Origin: Rhyacophila brunnea
Lineage: Eukaryota; Arthropoda; Insecta; Trichoptera; Rhyacophilidae
Direction: 5' to 3'
NCBI GenBank assembly: GCA_022495005.1
Contig: JAGYXB010000977.1
Span: 310,001 to 374,000, forward strand
DNA length: 64,000 bases
In this document: positions 10,633 to 20,935 of the stretch, piece by piece
Position numbering within the stretch: position 1 is the first letter of the stretch
How the letters are laid out: each line of letters opens with the position of its first letter
Made by a program: the position numbers and the translations under genes
Notes under the pieces: model-generated
What the model was told of the DNA's origin: nothing
Database searches by the model: none
Seen by the model: the letters and a program-made list of their open reading frames with translations, nothing else

Positions 10633-13600
10633 CGTCCGCGGACTCGTATTTAAGTCCTTGAAAAACATAGGTTACTGTCCGTGGACGCGTATATGTGTCC
10701 TACGTCATACATTACATTCTATTGAAAAAATACTGGGTTATAATTGAGTTTGCTTTCAAATGTCGATGAGAGATGGTGGTGTACACATCAACGTATTATT
10801 TAACAAAAAATAAAATATTATTTTTACTAAATAGTTTTGTAAAAATAATGCTAGATGGTACACTGACGTGTGTGATAATAACACGTGCCTTTTTATTATA
10901 ATATTTTTGTATTTTTAAATTTTGTTGGTTTATTTTTCTGCTTAGCAAGAGAGCGTATCCTCACACATATACGTAATACACACATGCAGTAGTAACACTG
11001 ATGCTGGAATGCATGCACCTTGAGGCCTCTTGACTAAATAATATCGTAGTATTGGTTATTATTACACTATGCGTTGTGATTTATGGAATCGGTCATATGG
11101 CATTTTTTTTATGGTGCCGAGTCATTATTGATGACCGAAAACAATTATTGACGTGTTTATAGGGAAGTTGATAATAGTACGACATATTCAAACTTAGTGA
11201 CAGCGGTTCTCAACTTATGTTCACGAAACAAATAAAAAAATATTTCTTTGTACTTACCACTCATTTTAGCATCCAATTTTTTGGGTCACATAACAAACAC
11301 ATATTATTGTTACTTTAAATCTATAACCTTAAATCTAATTATTATCATTTTGTTTTATTTTTATCAATATTTTTTTTTTGAGTGGTATGTATAGAAGCAC
11401 TTGTCAATATGAAGAGGTATTTCACAATTTTTGCACATGTAAGCTGTGTCTTTTCTAATTCCATGGGCAGAACAAACACGACATTTTCTTCTAACATTTT
11501 TATTGCCACTTAGGATTTTTATTGGCTGATGATTTTTCAATTTATCTGATAGCCTGTTTGGTGGATCGACAGCACGGGCACGCGAAGATGTGGAAGCAAC
11601 AGGTGAAATATCTTCGGCATCTGAAGATTCCACTGAATCTTGCAACCATCCTTTGGCTTTGGCCAAAAGAAAATCTTTGAATTATATTTTACTGTTGGGG
11701 TTTAGATTTTGATATACGCGGAATGAATTGAATAGTGCACATTGAAATAAATAAAAAACTACTTTTTTTTGTCCATTTCATCGTTTTCCTAAATATCGGG
11801 TAAGCTGCTAGGTATTGATCAGCACGATCAACACCTTTCATATGTTTGTTGTAATCAATAATACATTGAGGTTTGATGATTGGAAGGCCGGTTGTTCTAT
11901 TTCTTTTTCCCGTGTCTGTCATTTGGCTATTATGAAATGTGGATATCATTCTTACATCCCTCTTTTTATTAGTTTTCCACACATGGATTAGAGTTTCACC
12001 CTTTCTGGCATGCTTGGTTTCTTGAGGCTTTAATTTTATTTTTTTTAAGGATTCCGGTAAACCTCTGTTTTTCCGAATTGTTCCGCAAAGTTCCGTTTTT
12101 CGTAAAAATAAATCTTTAGCTAGTGATACACTATTGTAAAAATTGTCTGCATATACCCTGTGCCACTTATCCATATATGGGTTCAAAACGCTCATCACGG
12201 TGTCAACCAATCTTCCCGCATTTCCAGTGTATAATTTTAAATTACAAATATAACCGGTGTCTGACTCGCAAACCATTCTATTCAATATTCCATATTTAGT
12301 TATTTTCATAGGATTGAAAACCCGAAAAATAAGTCGGCCTAACCATGGAATCATTCCTTCATCCAAAGACAGGTTTTGTTTAGGCTTATAAACATTATTG
12401 AATTTGCCTAGAAAGTAGTCTAGGATTGGTTTTATCTATCTACATTTTATCTACAGTCTATCGGTGCTGTTTGCAATTGTTAAATTATTGACAAAATGCA
12501 GAAAAGTTAAAATTTGCCTAAATCTATTCCTAGGCATAGTTTTGCTAAAAATCGGTGTCTCAATTAGAGGATCTGTTGACCAACAGTCGTTTAAACACCC
12601 CTTGTGAACTATACCCATTATGATGACTAAACCAAACCACTTTTTTAGTTCACACACTGTAACATCACGCCATTTTGCTGTCTTATCTACATTTTTATAT
12701 TTGTGGGATGTTTGTTGATGGTATAAATTTGTTTCCGAAATTATCGTATCGAACAAATCATCGCCAATAAATAACTCGGTCACTTCTTCAATGCTTTCAA
12801 CATTGTTAGGAAAAATTTGCACCCCTGAGACACCTTCAAAGGCTTGATTATCCCTCGGTGGGTCAAACTCACTCCAATCTGCCGAGATATTGTCATTATC
12901 ACTCTCACTTTCACTGGATGAAAGTAAATTCATTGCGCGCGGTCTAACTGTACATACACTTGAATCAGTATCACTATCGTCCGCGTCATCTCGTTCACAA
13001 TCACTGGGAACCTCCGACAATGCATCCTCAAAATTTTCTAAATATGTTTCATCTCCTCCGTCCATTTTGAGGTGATTAAAAATAAAATTTATATATGAAA
13101 ATTATAATCATAAAAGATTAGCAAGAGAAGAGCAATTTTCGTGACGTTTTGACCGATAGATAGTTCAGAAGAGACTGAATACAATTTACTTGTATAGATT
13201 GTATAAAAACTTATAAGACACTACCCAGATTTTTTTTAATACCTACTAATAAGAGTAATATGAACCTATGATTTCTCAGAATGACTGAAAAAAATAAGGA
13301 AACACTTACATGTGGATGGGGTCGATCTGCAACAGGGATGATTTGAGAAGCAGAGATTTTTAAACTTTGGGTATTTATAATATGATATAACATTATCATA
13401 TTTGTTCGATAATGTTTGTAGCATGATTTTATCGTCGTTCTTATATTTTTATTAGATATTATTGTGGGTCTATGAGGGCAGATAATACTCACAAAAGATA
13501 CAGTATGGGTAGGAAAAGCTTTTTTTTTCCACTTCCTCATCAAAACAAATATAGTTTCAAGTAAAATAATCTATTTACAGCTAAATTCTTGAGAATAGTG

Positions 13601-14141
13601 TACTTTTTCGTGGTTTAAATCGTTCTAACCATCTGGGTTTCACCTTTCGGCATCTTCAGATTCAGTATAGGTCTATCGATGACGTAAACATAAGTTGCAA
13701 TTGTGTATTTACCAATCAACCCATAAATGATAGGTGGAATTTGTTATTATCCATAATATATTTTTTTATGATTTTCTAAAATATTTGTATTCTACAATTG
13801 TATTTAAAGAGTTCATCCAATTAAATTCTCACACATATGAACATAAAAGCAAAGAAAACAATGTGAAAAAGTAGATTTTACATATTTAAAAAAAGACCTT
13901 TTAGTAGATTTAAGTTTTTTTCACTACACCACATAAGTATGCAACCCACAGATATAGAACCACTGCTCAAATGGCATTGATTTATGCGGCGAAGTATCTG
14001 GAAGCCATCAAATCAAATTTGGTTAAGATATCTCAATTGGTTTACAAGTTATAGTGAATTTAGTGAAATGACAGTTTTTTGCGATTTTTTTGCAAAATCG
14101 CCCGGCCGCCAGGTGTAGTTTAATAAAAAACCATGCGGACA
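10633..14141 (-). mobile_element. piggyBac element nested in the hAT transposase
   Basis: It is bounded by duplicated TTAA (10629-10632, 14142-14145) with short inverted ends: CGTCCGC after the left TTAA and GCGGACA before the right one. The left subterminal region repeats a word, GTCCGCGGACTCGTATTT then GTCCGTGGACGCGTATAT. Removing the element and one TTAA rejoins the hAT frame across the junction (a Gln-Leu-Lys-Leu-Leu reading), which supports both boundaries. The transposase is on the - strand (11364-13065). The stretches 10700-11360 and 13080-14140 are non-coding flanks. Confidence 0.82.
11364..13065 (-). pseudogene. piggyBac transposase (PGBD4-like), nearly full length but broken
   Basis: Starting from ATG at 13065, the protein has an acidic N terminus (DDADDSDTDSS), a DDE_Tnp_1_7-type core and a C-terminal cysteine-rich zinc domain (CRVC, then CKNC, then HIDKC). 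The three catalytic Asp of the family are visible as SLDEGM (about residue 235), YADNFYNS (about 307) and KGVDRADQY (about 413). Two in-frame TAG codons lie close together near 12430-12453. A frameshift near 11670-11690 separates the catalytic core from the zinc domain. It is therefore probably inactive but young, with all key residues kept. Confidence 0.85.
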
Positions 14142-14145
14142 TTAA

Positions 14146-14337
14146 GCTGTTAATCAATGACATATCATTATCAAGAAATACAGTCATGCGAAGAACACAA
14201 GTGATGAGTTTAAACTTGGAAGAAATTCTATTGGAAAACATTAATAAATGTAAATTCCTATCCTTGCAATTTGATGAATCTGTATCTTACAGGGATATTG
14301 CACAACCATGTGTTTTTATTTGATTGATTTTTGAAGA
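14146..14337 (+). pseudogene. hAT transposase remnant, middle part
   Basis: Directly right of the piggyBac TTAA the hAT frame resumes with KLLINDISLSRNTVMRR and then LQFDESVSYRDIAQPCVF. The FDES block matches the position of a conserved acidic motif in hAT transposases of this group. The frame then hits TGA, after which IFED continues before the MITE at 14340. Confidence 0.7.
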
Positions 14338-14339
14338 TG

Positions 14340-14898
14340 CAGTCGAACTCAGTTATTACGATCTCGGAAATAGCAAGATCTTGGATGTAATCAGGAAACA
14401 TTCGTTGACATTTTGGTTTATGATTTTCTCCATACATTTATTCACTGTTATATCGAGCAACTTATCGGATATACCGAGCTAAAATACTGTTGATGTGTCG
14501 ATCGCTTAAAAACATTTCGACCCTAAGCAATAAAATTCGATCGGACTGGATGCCGCCAGGGTCGGATCACATTTATGACACTAATTAAGTGTCTAAGTAC
14601 CTACCTAATTGGTGTTTCGCCAGCAATAATAAAAAAGTATCCACGCATATGGTTGAAAAATCCAAGGGTTGTGAAGTCCGTAGGTACCTACCAGCGTTCA
14701 TTACAATAAAGAATTTCTTTTGTAGTTTAGAATGCCATGCTTGTTTCGAGGATTTTTACGATGGTTTTTAGATTTTTTATTTTTGACTTTTTGTGTAATG
14801 TGACCGCTCATTTAAAAATACCTATTCTCTGATATAACAAGTAACGCTTATAATGAGCAAATTCAGTCGGTCTTCCTTGTAATAACCAAGTTTGACTG
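14340..14898. mobile_element. pogo/Tigger-like MITE inserted in the hAT
   Basis: Left end CAGTCGAACTCAGTTATTAC and right end GTAATAACCAAGTTTGACTG form terminal inverted repeats. The right flank is TA and the left is TG, a TA target with one mutation. Excising it restores the hAT reading IFED-MFTTE across the site. The interior repeats GATATACCGAGC-type words and has no transposase frame. Confidence 0.7.
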
Positions 14899-15029
14899 TA
14901 TGTTTACCACTGAACGACTGAACCAGCGGAGAAAATATACTTAATGCATTTTAGTCGTATATTAATCATACTCCATTTTCTATTCATAAACTAGTATTGG
15001 TAACAACTGATTGAGCTCTTGCTATGGTT

Positions 15030-16003
15030 GGGAATCATGTTGTGTTTATTACTTTATGCAGAAATGATGAAGCAATATGTACCTACTTTCATCAGTTATC
15101 ATTGCAGTATACACCTTTATTATACAACTTTACAAAGAAGGCAGATTAAATAATTATTAGAAGAATGTGGATTGGAAAATGGCGAACTTTTGTTGCATAC
15201 AGAAGTAAGGTGGCTTAGTCGGGCCAAGTTTTTGAAGATTCAGAGATATGTTACTTGAAATTAAACAGTATTTAACAAAGAAGGGACCTGAATATCATCA
15301 ACTAGATGTCAAAACGTGGTTGCTTGATCTTGCCTTTCTCTGTGACATTACAGAAAAATTAAATTTATTGAATCTACAACTTCAAGGGGGAAAAGAAGTC
15401 ATTAATTGATTTGATTAGTGCAGTGAATACATAAAACCAAACTTTCGCTGTATAAACAATAATCAAAGGAATGTGATTTAAAAAATTTTATAATATGAGG
15501 TCCGTGTGTAAAGATATGCAAAATATAATGGTTAGTCAGTATTTCAATCACATTTCAACGTTGCTAACGAAGTTTAACGTGCGATTTAAGGGTTTCTCTA
15601 AATATTAAGATGTTGCTACATTTATGTCGTTCCCATTTAATGATAGTGTAAACGGGGAAGAAATAGCCATAAAAATTAATATTTTATTAGATATCGATTT
15701 TACACACCTTGCCACACTTGAAGAAGAAATATTTGCACTAAAATGCGATGTCCTGAAAGCCAGAGCTTTAAGTCTTGATAATTTTTGGAGCCTAATTTGT
15801 GAAAACAAATATCCACATCTTTGGAAAGTTACAGCATATTTAACTTGCTTTTTTGGTTCTACATAAATCTGTGCAAATCATCTTTCTCAATGAATGCAAT
15901 CAAAACGAAGCATTGCTCACGATTGACTAATGGTAATTTGACTGCGTGCTTACATCTAGCGGTAACTTCATATCACGTACAATACGACAAAAAAAGTTTC
16001 GGA
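15030..16003 (+). pseudogene. hAT transposase remnant, C-terminal dimerisation part
   Basis: Several frames carry a decayed hAT C terminus. Clear blocks are FWSLICENKYPHLWKV, then a FGSTY-like segment, then FSMNAIKTKHCSRLTN and LTACLHLA, which are typical of the hAT dimerisation region. The reading switches frame near 15840. The section from about 15120 to 15860 aligns closely with the - strand copy at 51589-52300. Confidence 0.75.
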
Positions 16004-16046
16004 TGAAAATAAAAAAATAATTTTATGATTTCTAATATTCGATATA

Positions 16047-16494
16047 CAGTAAAAACTCGTTAATACGAATTCCATGGGACCGAAAATCAAAAAAAAATTC
16101 GAATTACGAATTATGAAATGTATGGGGGAAAATATAAAAATTTTTAAAAATTTTTTTTTTTTTGATTTTCATTAATTTTGTTTCCGATCATAGATGTGCC
16201 TACCGAATTGGGTCATAAAATGTCAGGATTATTTTTATTACCTTAGTAATTTTTGATTTTTTAAGAAAAGTCTGTCACAATTTTCAATGACTGGCTTATG
16301 AAATAGTGTACTTTATTACAATTTATTGAATATTTTTGTATGCCAGGGACTCTGAAATCATTTCGAATTACGAAATTCGAATTAAAGGTATGGTTTTATA
16401 TGAAAATAATGTTCAAGGGACTTTTTTTTTCGGGATAATTTTGAATTACGGCGAAATTCGAATTATCAGTGTTCTTACTAACGAGGTTTTACTG
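16047..16494. mobile_element. pogo-like MITE family P1, copy 1
   Basis: The 448-bp element has CAGTAAAAACTCGTTAATAC at the left and an inverted match ACGAGGTTTTACTG at the right, flanked by TA on both sides. It shares end and internal sequence (GGGACCGAAAATCAAAAAAA, TTTCGAATTACGAAATTCGA) with 20400-20915. The related hAT copy at 51240-52418 lacks it at the same place, which confirms insertion. The ends resemble Tigger/pogo elements of the Tc1-mariner group. Non-coding. Confidence 0.8.
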
Positions 16495-16808
16495 TATAGG
16501 CAAATAGTGTAACTATGTCGAAATTACTGTTAATGTGTACTTCATTTTATTTAGAAGCGAAATACATAACAATTATATTATTGTCATAAATTCGATTTTT
16601 TCGTTTCGTTATTTTTTATATGTATAAGATATCTGCTTTCAAAATACATATATACATATTTGAGTTATAAAAATTGGGTTTTTATTGTTCTCGCATGATA
16701 TAATTATAAGCGATATCATTCGATCGCCATACATAAGTTTATCAACTAGTCGAACCTAGAAAAAAAAGTGTGGCCAACCCTGATCTATACTGTGTATCTC
16801 TATTGCAG

Positions 16809-16973
16809 TCCTCACCATTCTCCGTGTGCATGGTTATGAAAGATACGGAAGTCTACAATATGTTGACTCCGGAGCAAGAAGAGAAGGAGAGGAACGCTCA
16901 ACGCCTGCGCTACAATGGTCGGCTTTTCCTCTCGTGGTTGCAAGATGTGGATGACAAATGGGAAAAAATAAAG
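16809..16973 (+). CDS. ANKRD11/12: ANKRD11/12-like, coding exon 7 of window
   Basis: The exon is 165 bp, 55 codons, phase 0. Acceptor TCTATTGCAG ends at 16808 and donor ATAAAG|GTACTG is at 16973/16974. The peptide has SPFSVCMVMKDTEVYNM, then an acidic/basic linker, then FLSWLQDVDDKWEKIK. The SWLQDVDDK block is the strongest family signature in the window. The exon starts 26 bp after the end of the hAT insertion. Confidence 0.94.
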
Positions 16974-17797
16974 GTACTGGTCGAAATAAATAATTAAATA
17001 TTATTAAATTAAATAATTTTTCTAGTTATATTATATTATGATATATTACATTAATCATTATTACTAAATATTTATGAAAATACATGCATATTTATAGTGA
17101 GTTATCAACTTATGACGGGGTTCCGTTTCGCCACCTAGGTTGTAAGTCGAATTTCATTATAAAAGGCAAGTGCTTGTTGGATGAAGCGGTATACCTTCGA
17201 AGATCTATCGGTACCCGAGTCTATATTTTCAAATTTTTGATTTGGCTAAAAGCTGCATCCATGTCTTTTAGCACAAATTTGTTGGGTGGTTCTTCAAGTT
17301 GGTCTAGTTCTTTTAGTGCTATTATATTTTAAAAGCTATGTGTCACAATATTTCTTTACTTTTGGAATGAAAGTGCTGTCAAACCAAACCTTTGAAAAGC
17401 CGTTGTGTCATCCTTGCCTTTTTATTCCAACAATAGTGTAGCGGTAAAGTAGACCTTATCGATTCTCTTGAAGGCTCTTGGACTTCTAGAATGAGAAATC
17501 AAAAATGGCTTTAGTTTATATGTAACCAGTGACATTTCCACCCAACAAAAGGGTTACAATCTTTACATGCTTTAAAGCCAGGCATGCACTTAGCTTCTAT
17601 TTGAATGTATCTTCGCATTATGATAGCTTTCACATTTTTTAAATTTTGAGGTGTATGTATATATAAATGCGGAGTCACCATTTCTGTCTCACCAAATATC
17701 CACAAACAGAAAGAAGTCTCTTGCAAAATATTTGTTGCACACATCATAACAATTTGTCTAGTTGACGAAAGCTAAGTTGAACACATTTCATTTGCAG
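16974..17797 (+). other. 0.8-kb intron, no recognised element
   Basis: The intron between exons 7 and 8. A - strand open frame at 17511-17747 has a cysteine-spaced end (CMPGFKACKDCNPFVGWKC) that looks protein-like. It has no flanking exon or family match that I recognise, and may be a decayed transposon piece. Nothing else stands out. Confidence 0.4.
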
Positions 17798-17980
17798 GAA
17801 GGCATGGTTAGAAGACATCACACAGAAGCAAAGTCTTTACATGCGACGCAAGCCATGAGCTGGGAGTGGAAATTGAAAGAGTTGGGCCACTGCGACTATA
17901 AAACTACCCCAATGATCGAACAAACACATGTGCCGATGGTTCACGTGTCAGATGATTTTGATTTGCTAAGTCCAGAATAG
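17798..17980 (+). CDS. ANKRD11/12: ANKRD11/12-like, terminal coding exon
   Basis: Acceptor ATTTGCAG ends at 17797, phase 0, and the exon ends at TAG 17978-17980. The 60 codons include MVRRHHTEAKSLHATQAMSW, then a WKLKEL block, and end with VPMVHVSDDFDLLSPE. This matches the family's final block, where vertebrate proteins end shortly after a VPMV-x-V-x-DDF stretch. The end is therefore complete rather than truncated. Confidence 0.93.
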   Translation, partial: EGMVRRHHTEAKSLHATQAMSWEWKLKELGHCDYKTTPMIEQTHVPMVHVSDDFDLLSPE

Positions 17981-18729
17981 GTTGTTGATTGTTTATTTTT
18001 TTTCTCTTATCATCATTGTCTTTTATTTTGATTATTATTTTTTAATTCAATATAGAATGCACACTTCATATATTTAGGATTCATTCCAAAAGATCTCTTA
18101 GGCACAATAAGGATAATATTAAAAAAAAAATACGCATTTCAGTTCATTCATACAAGAAGTTTTAATGTTTAAGTCAATTAATGGTTAGTTTACTTATTTG
18201 ATACTTGCTTCATCCGAGGCTTCAAAAAAAAATCACATTTCAAACATTGATTTTAGTAATCCAGTTGAATGAATTTATCTTAATTCTACCGCTTTGTTGT
18301 AAAGAAATAATAATTTATAAGTGTTATTTTTGCAGCGTGTTTGTCATATTTCATGTACAGATAGGTAAATGATAATTAATTATTGACTATTATATCATAA
18401 GTCTTAATATTAATGAAAATAATTGTATTTGGGACAGTGTCTGATTGTCTTCATATTTTCATCATATTGATGTTAACAATTTTTTCTTTGATTATATGAA
18501 AGATCATAATATTATATTTTGTTTATTTTTTGGTGTCTGCTACGGACAAGAACATTTTTTTTAGGTAAATACATACATTTATACGGGCAGTTAATATTTA
18601 AAAAACAGTCAGTGAAATGTCACAAGCTGTGTCATCAGCATTATTCAATCCAATTTTTTCTTTTATTTATATTATTTTCAATTTCAATTGATTTTCGGTT
18701 ATTCTGTCTAGAATAGACATACACACACT
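17981..18729 (+). other. probable 3' untranslated region and 3' flank
   Basis: A+T-rich sequence follows the stop with no further coding signal. No clear AATAAA is evident before the hAT insertion at 18730. The clearest one downstream is in TATTAAATAAAAATTC near 19931, so the 3' UTR could extend past the insertion. The transcript end is undetermined. Confidence 0.4.
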
Positions 18730-19765
18730 CAGTGGCGAAGGGTGACTTTTGGAAAGAGGTAGGCTGTGGAGATCAGAGAAAAAGAGCATAGGTACTTGTC
18801 AGGTATACTTACGAGAGATACGAAGATAATACTTACGATATTACCACTGATTAGTAGGTGCACACTAAAATGACAACGACACACTGAATCATTTTACAAC
18901 TGTCAGTTAAAAAAGAATATTTATCAGATACATTGTTGTGATAATATCTAATATAAGTTTTTTTTTGCTGTGTGCAAATCTATATGAACCCTTGACCTTC
19001 CAGCTTTGATAATACATACATTTTTTAACACAACGTCAAACTCGAGAATGATATTCTTAAAATTTGGAAAACTAGACGTTTAATAAATACTTATATATTT
19101 AAAGCACTGACAAATTACTTAGGGTACAAAATAAGATAATCTATCCACATTCAGAACACAATAAATCACTGAATTTTGTCTAACAAAATAAAACTATACC
19201 ACCGTGTTTGGAACAACAATCTGACTGAATTATAAATTATGTTTGTCTATGACTGAACTAATCTAAATAATAATCACGAGATACAATTATTTGTTATTTT
19301 TAAAAACAATTAATAATTATATCTGATTGAACCCAATAGACATTATTTTTTATAAATCTTATTTATTTATTATTTGCTTAAAGCGGCAGGCATAGACAAT
19401 AAAATTTGCATAAAGAGTTGTAAGCTGAGTCTCGAGCGCTTTCCAAACGAGACAAAATTTGTAGACTTGCCTGAAGAGATGAGTCATCATAAGTATAGAA
19501 AACAATTTTCGATTATGATGTCAATAATCGTCATTCAACGAACAGAAACAGATGTCACTACTCGCGCGTAATTTTTTGTTTGATTCTAAACTTGACTAAT
19601 TTAAACAGTCGCCATTCTAAATTCAAATGCTGACCATAGATGACTCAATATTTTAAAATATTCCACATTTTATTAATGTATTTAAATTTGAAATAAATAC
19701 TTAAAGATATAGTTTTCCTGAAGGTAGGCTTTAAATAATCGCTTAGTATGGACCCTTCGCCACTG
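18730..19765. mobile_element. non-autonomous hAT element, family H1, copy 1
   Basis: Ends CAGTGGCGAAGGGTGAC and ATGGACCCTTCGCCACTG are inverted repeats. A perfect 8-bp duplication CACACACT flanks them (18722-18729, 19766-19773). The 1036-bp interior has no transposase. It shares TAGGCTTTAAATAATCGC near the right end and GAGGTAGGCTGTGG-like sequence near the left end with the copy at 22530-23416. It may lie within the 3' UTR of the upstream gene. Confidence 0.85.
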
Positions 19766-20399
19766 CACACACTATCCGAACCTTATATATTTTTTCTAGT
19801 TTAAGATAATTATTACTGTATGTATGTATGTGAATATTAAATGTTTAGATAATGTGTAATACTGTTAATTGTATTAAAATGTATTAAGAATATTTATATT
19901 GTGGGTTAATCCTGCAACCATTGTGATATTAAATAAAAATTCTGTAAATAGATATTATTTTCAAGATCTAGATGTGAAGGAATTTCATTCAACATTCATT
20001 TCAATATTCAATTCAGTTCATCCAGAATTATTTATGTTATAAACTTCACAGCTTTGGCTGCGAATTCAAATTTAGGAATATATTTGGGAATAGTTTACAT
20101 TTCATAAAATATCCATTAGTATCTAATGCTTCTGATTATCCACATCACTTTGGTACCTTCAGCTTTCATATTGTCATCAATGTTATCGACTCCACTTCAT
20201 GTTATTTTCTGAAATTGATAGTGAATAAAATATTTTCTCTGCAAATAATACAACTGCCAATTTTATTTTGTAGCTACCACCCACCCATCAAAATTAATTT
20301 TTCCTATTTCTGCTGTACATTGTCAGAATAGTATAAAGTATGTTGTGGTTAATATTTTCAAAATATACAAATTTAAAATTTTTAAATACCTATCTACTA
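19766..20399. other. non-coding stretch with a possible poly(A) signal
   Basis: An AATAAA lies near 19931 in TATTAAATAAAAATTC. Otherwise the stretch holds A+T-rich sequence with no gene or repeat I recognise. Confidence 0.35.
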
Positions 20400-20915
20400 C
20401 AGTAAAACCTCGTTAATAAAAATTCCATGGGACTGAAAATCAAAAAAAAATTCGAATTACGAAATATGAAATGTATGGGGTGGAAAAAATTTTAATTTCG
20501 AAAAAAAAAAATTTTTGATTTTCATTAATTTCGTTTCCGATCATAGATGTGCCTACCAAATTTCCGATACAATTCATTCAAATTAAAATCTGTGCAGATA
20601 CCATGTGTCACTAATCCATTAATTTAAGTTACCAAGTAGCTAGAATTATAGAAAAATACGAAATATTTTTTATTTTTCCAATTTGAAGAAAAGTCTCACA
20701 ATTTTCAATGAATGGCTCATGAAATAGTGTACTTTATTACGATTTATTGAAAAATTTATATGTCAGGACTCTGAAAGCATTTCGAATTACGAAATTCGAA
20801 TTAAAGGTATGGTTTTATTATGAAAATAATGTTCAAGGGACTTTTTTTTCGCGAAAATTTCGAATTACGGCAGATTTTGAATTATCCGTGTTCTAATATT
20901 AATGAGGTTTTACTG
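20400..20915. mobile_element. pogo-like MITE family P1, copy 2
   Basis: The 516-bp element has CAGTAAAACCTCGTTAATA at the left and AATGAGGTTTTACTG at the right, with TA on both sides (20398-20399, 20916-20917). The interior is closely related to 16047-16494, with shared TCCATGGGAC, GAAATGTATGGGG and CAAGGGACTTTTTTT words. No coding sequence. Confidence 0.8.
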
Positions 20916-20935
20916 TAAATGGTGGAATCTATATA

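Larger units (their letters stand above)
10139..16782 (+). mobile_element. hAT-family DNA transposon (6.6 kb with nested insertions)
   Basis: The ends CAGGGATGGCCA and TGGCCAACCCTG are inverted repeats, flanked by a perfect 8-bp duplication ATCTATAC (10131-10138 and 16783-16790), the hallmark of hAT insertion. The interior encodes a broken transposase of the GTF2IRD2/FAM200-like hAT group. Its N-terminal part is at 10215-10620, a middle part at 14146-14337, and a C-terminal dimerisation part at 15030-16003. The coding region is split by a piggyBac element (10633-14141) and by two small TA-target MITEs (14340-14898, 16047-16494). The right end lies only 26 bp before host exon 7. A truncated relative is at 51240-52418 on the - strand. 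Confidence 0.88.
3..17980 (+). other. ANKRD11/12: ANKRD11/ANKRD12-like gene, 3' part (8 coding exons)
   Basis: Gene-level entry. Eight exons (ends at 204, 603-828, 959-1796, 5928-6227, 9494-9678, 9869-9977, 16809-16973, 17798-17980) all have AG acceptors and GT donors and join in frame to a stop. The C-terminal half carries the signature of vertebrate ANKRD11/ANKRD12: an NPYxMYL block, a PVQPKPPxGFxDYL block, an EKEKLxxxxEQEILRVH helix, an SWLQDVDDK block and a terminal VPMVxVxDDF stretch. Family members are large nuclear ankyrin-repeat cofactors that bind p160 coactivators and histone deacetylases. The ankyrin repeats must lie upstream of the window. The N-terminal exons seen here are low-complexity S/T/G/N-rich, as in the long disordered middle of the family. 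Which paralogue it matches cannot be decided, since insects usually have one. Introns are transposon-rich. Confidence 0.88.

Noticed and set aside
12890..13075. Ser-rich + strand frame
   Set aside because: It is the antisense shadow of the acidic N terminus of the piggyBac transposase.
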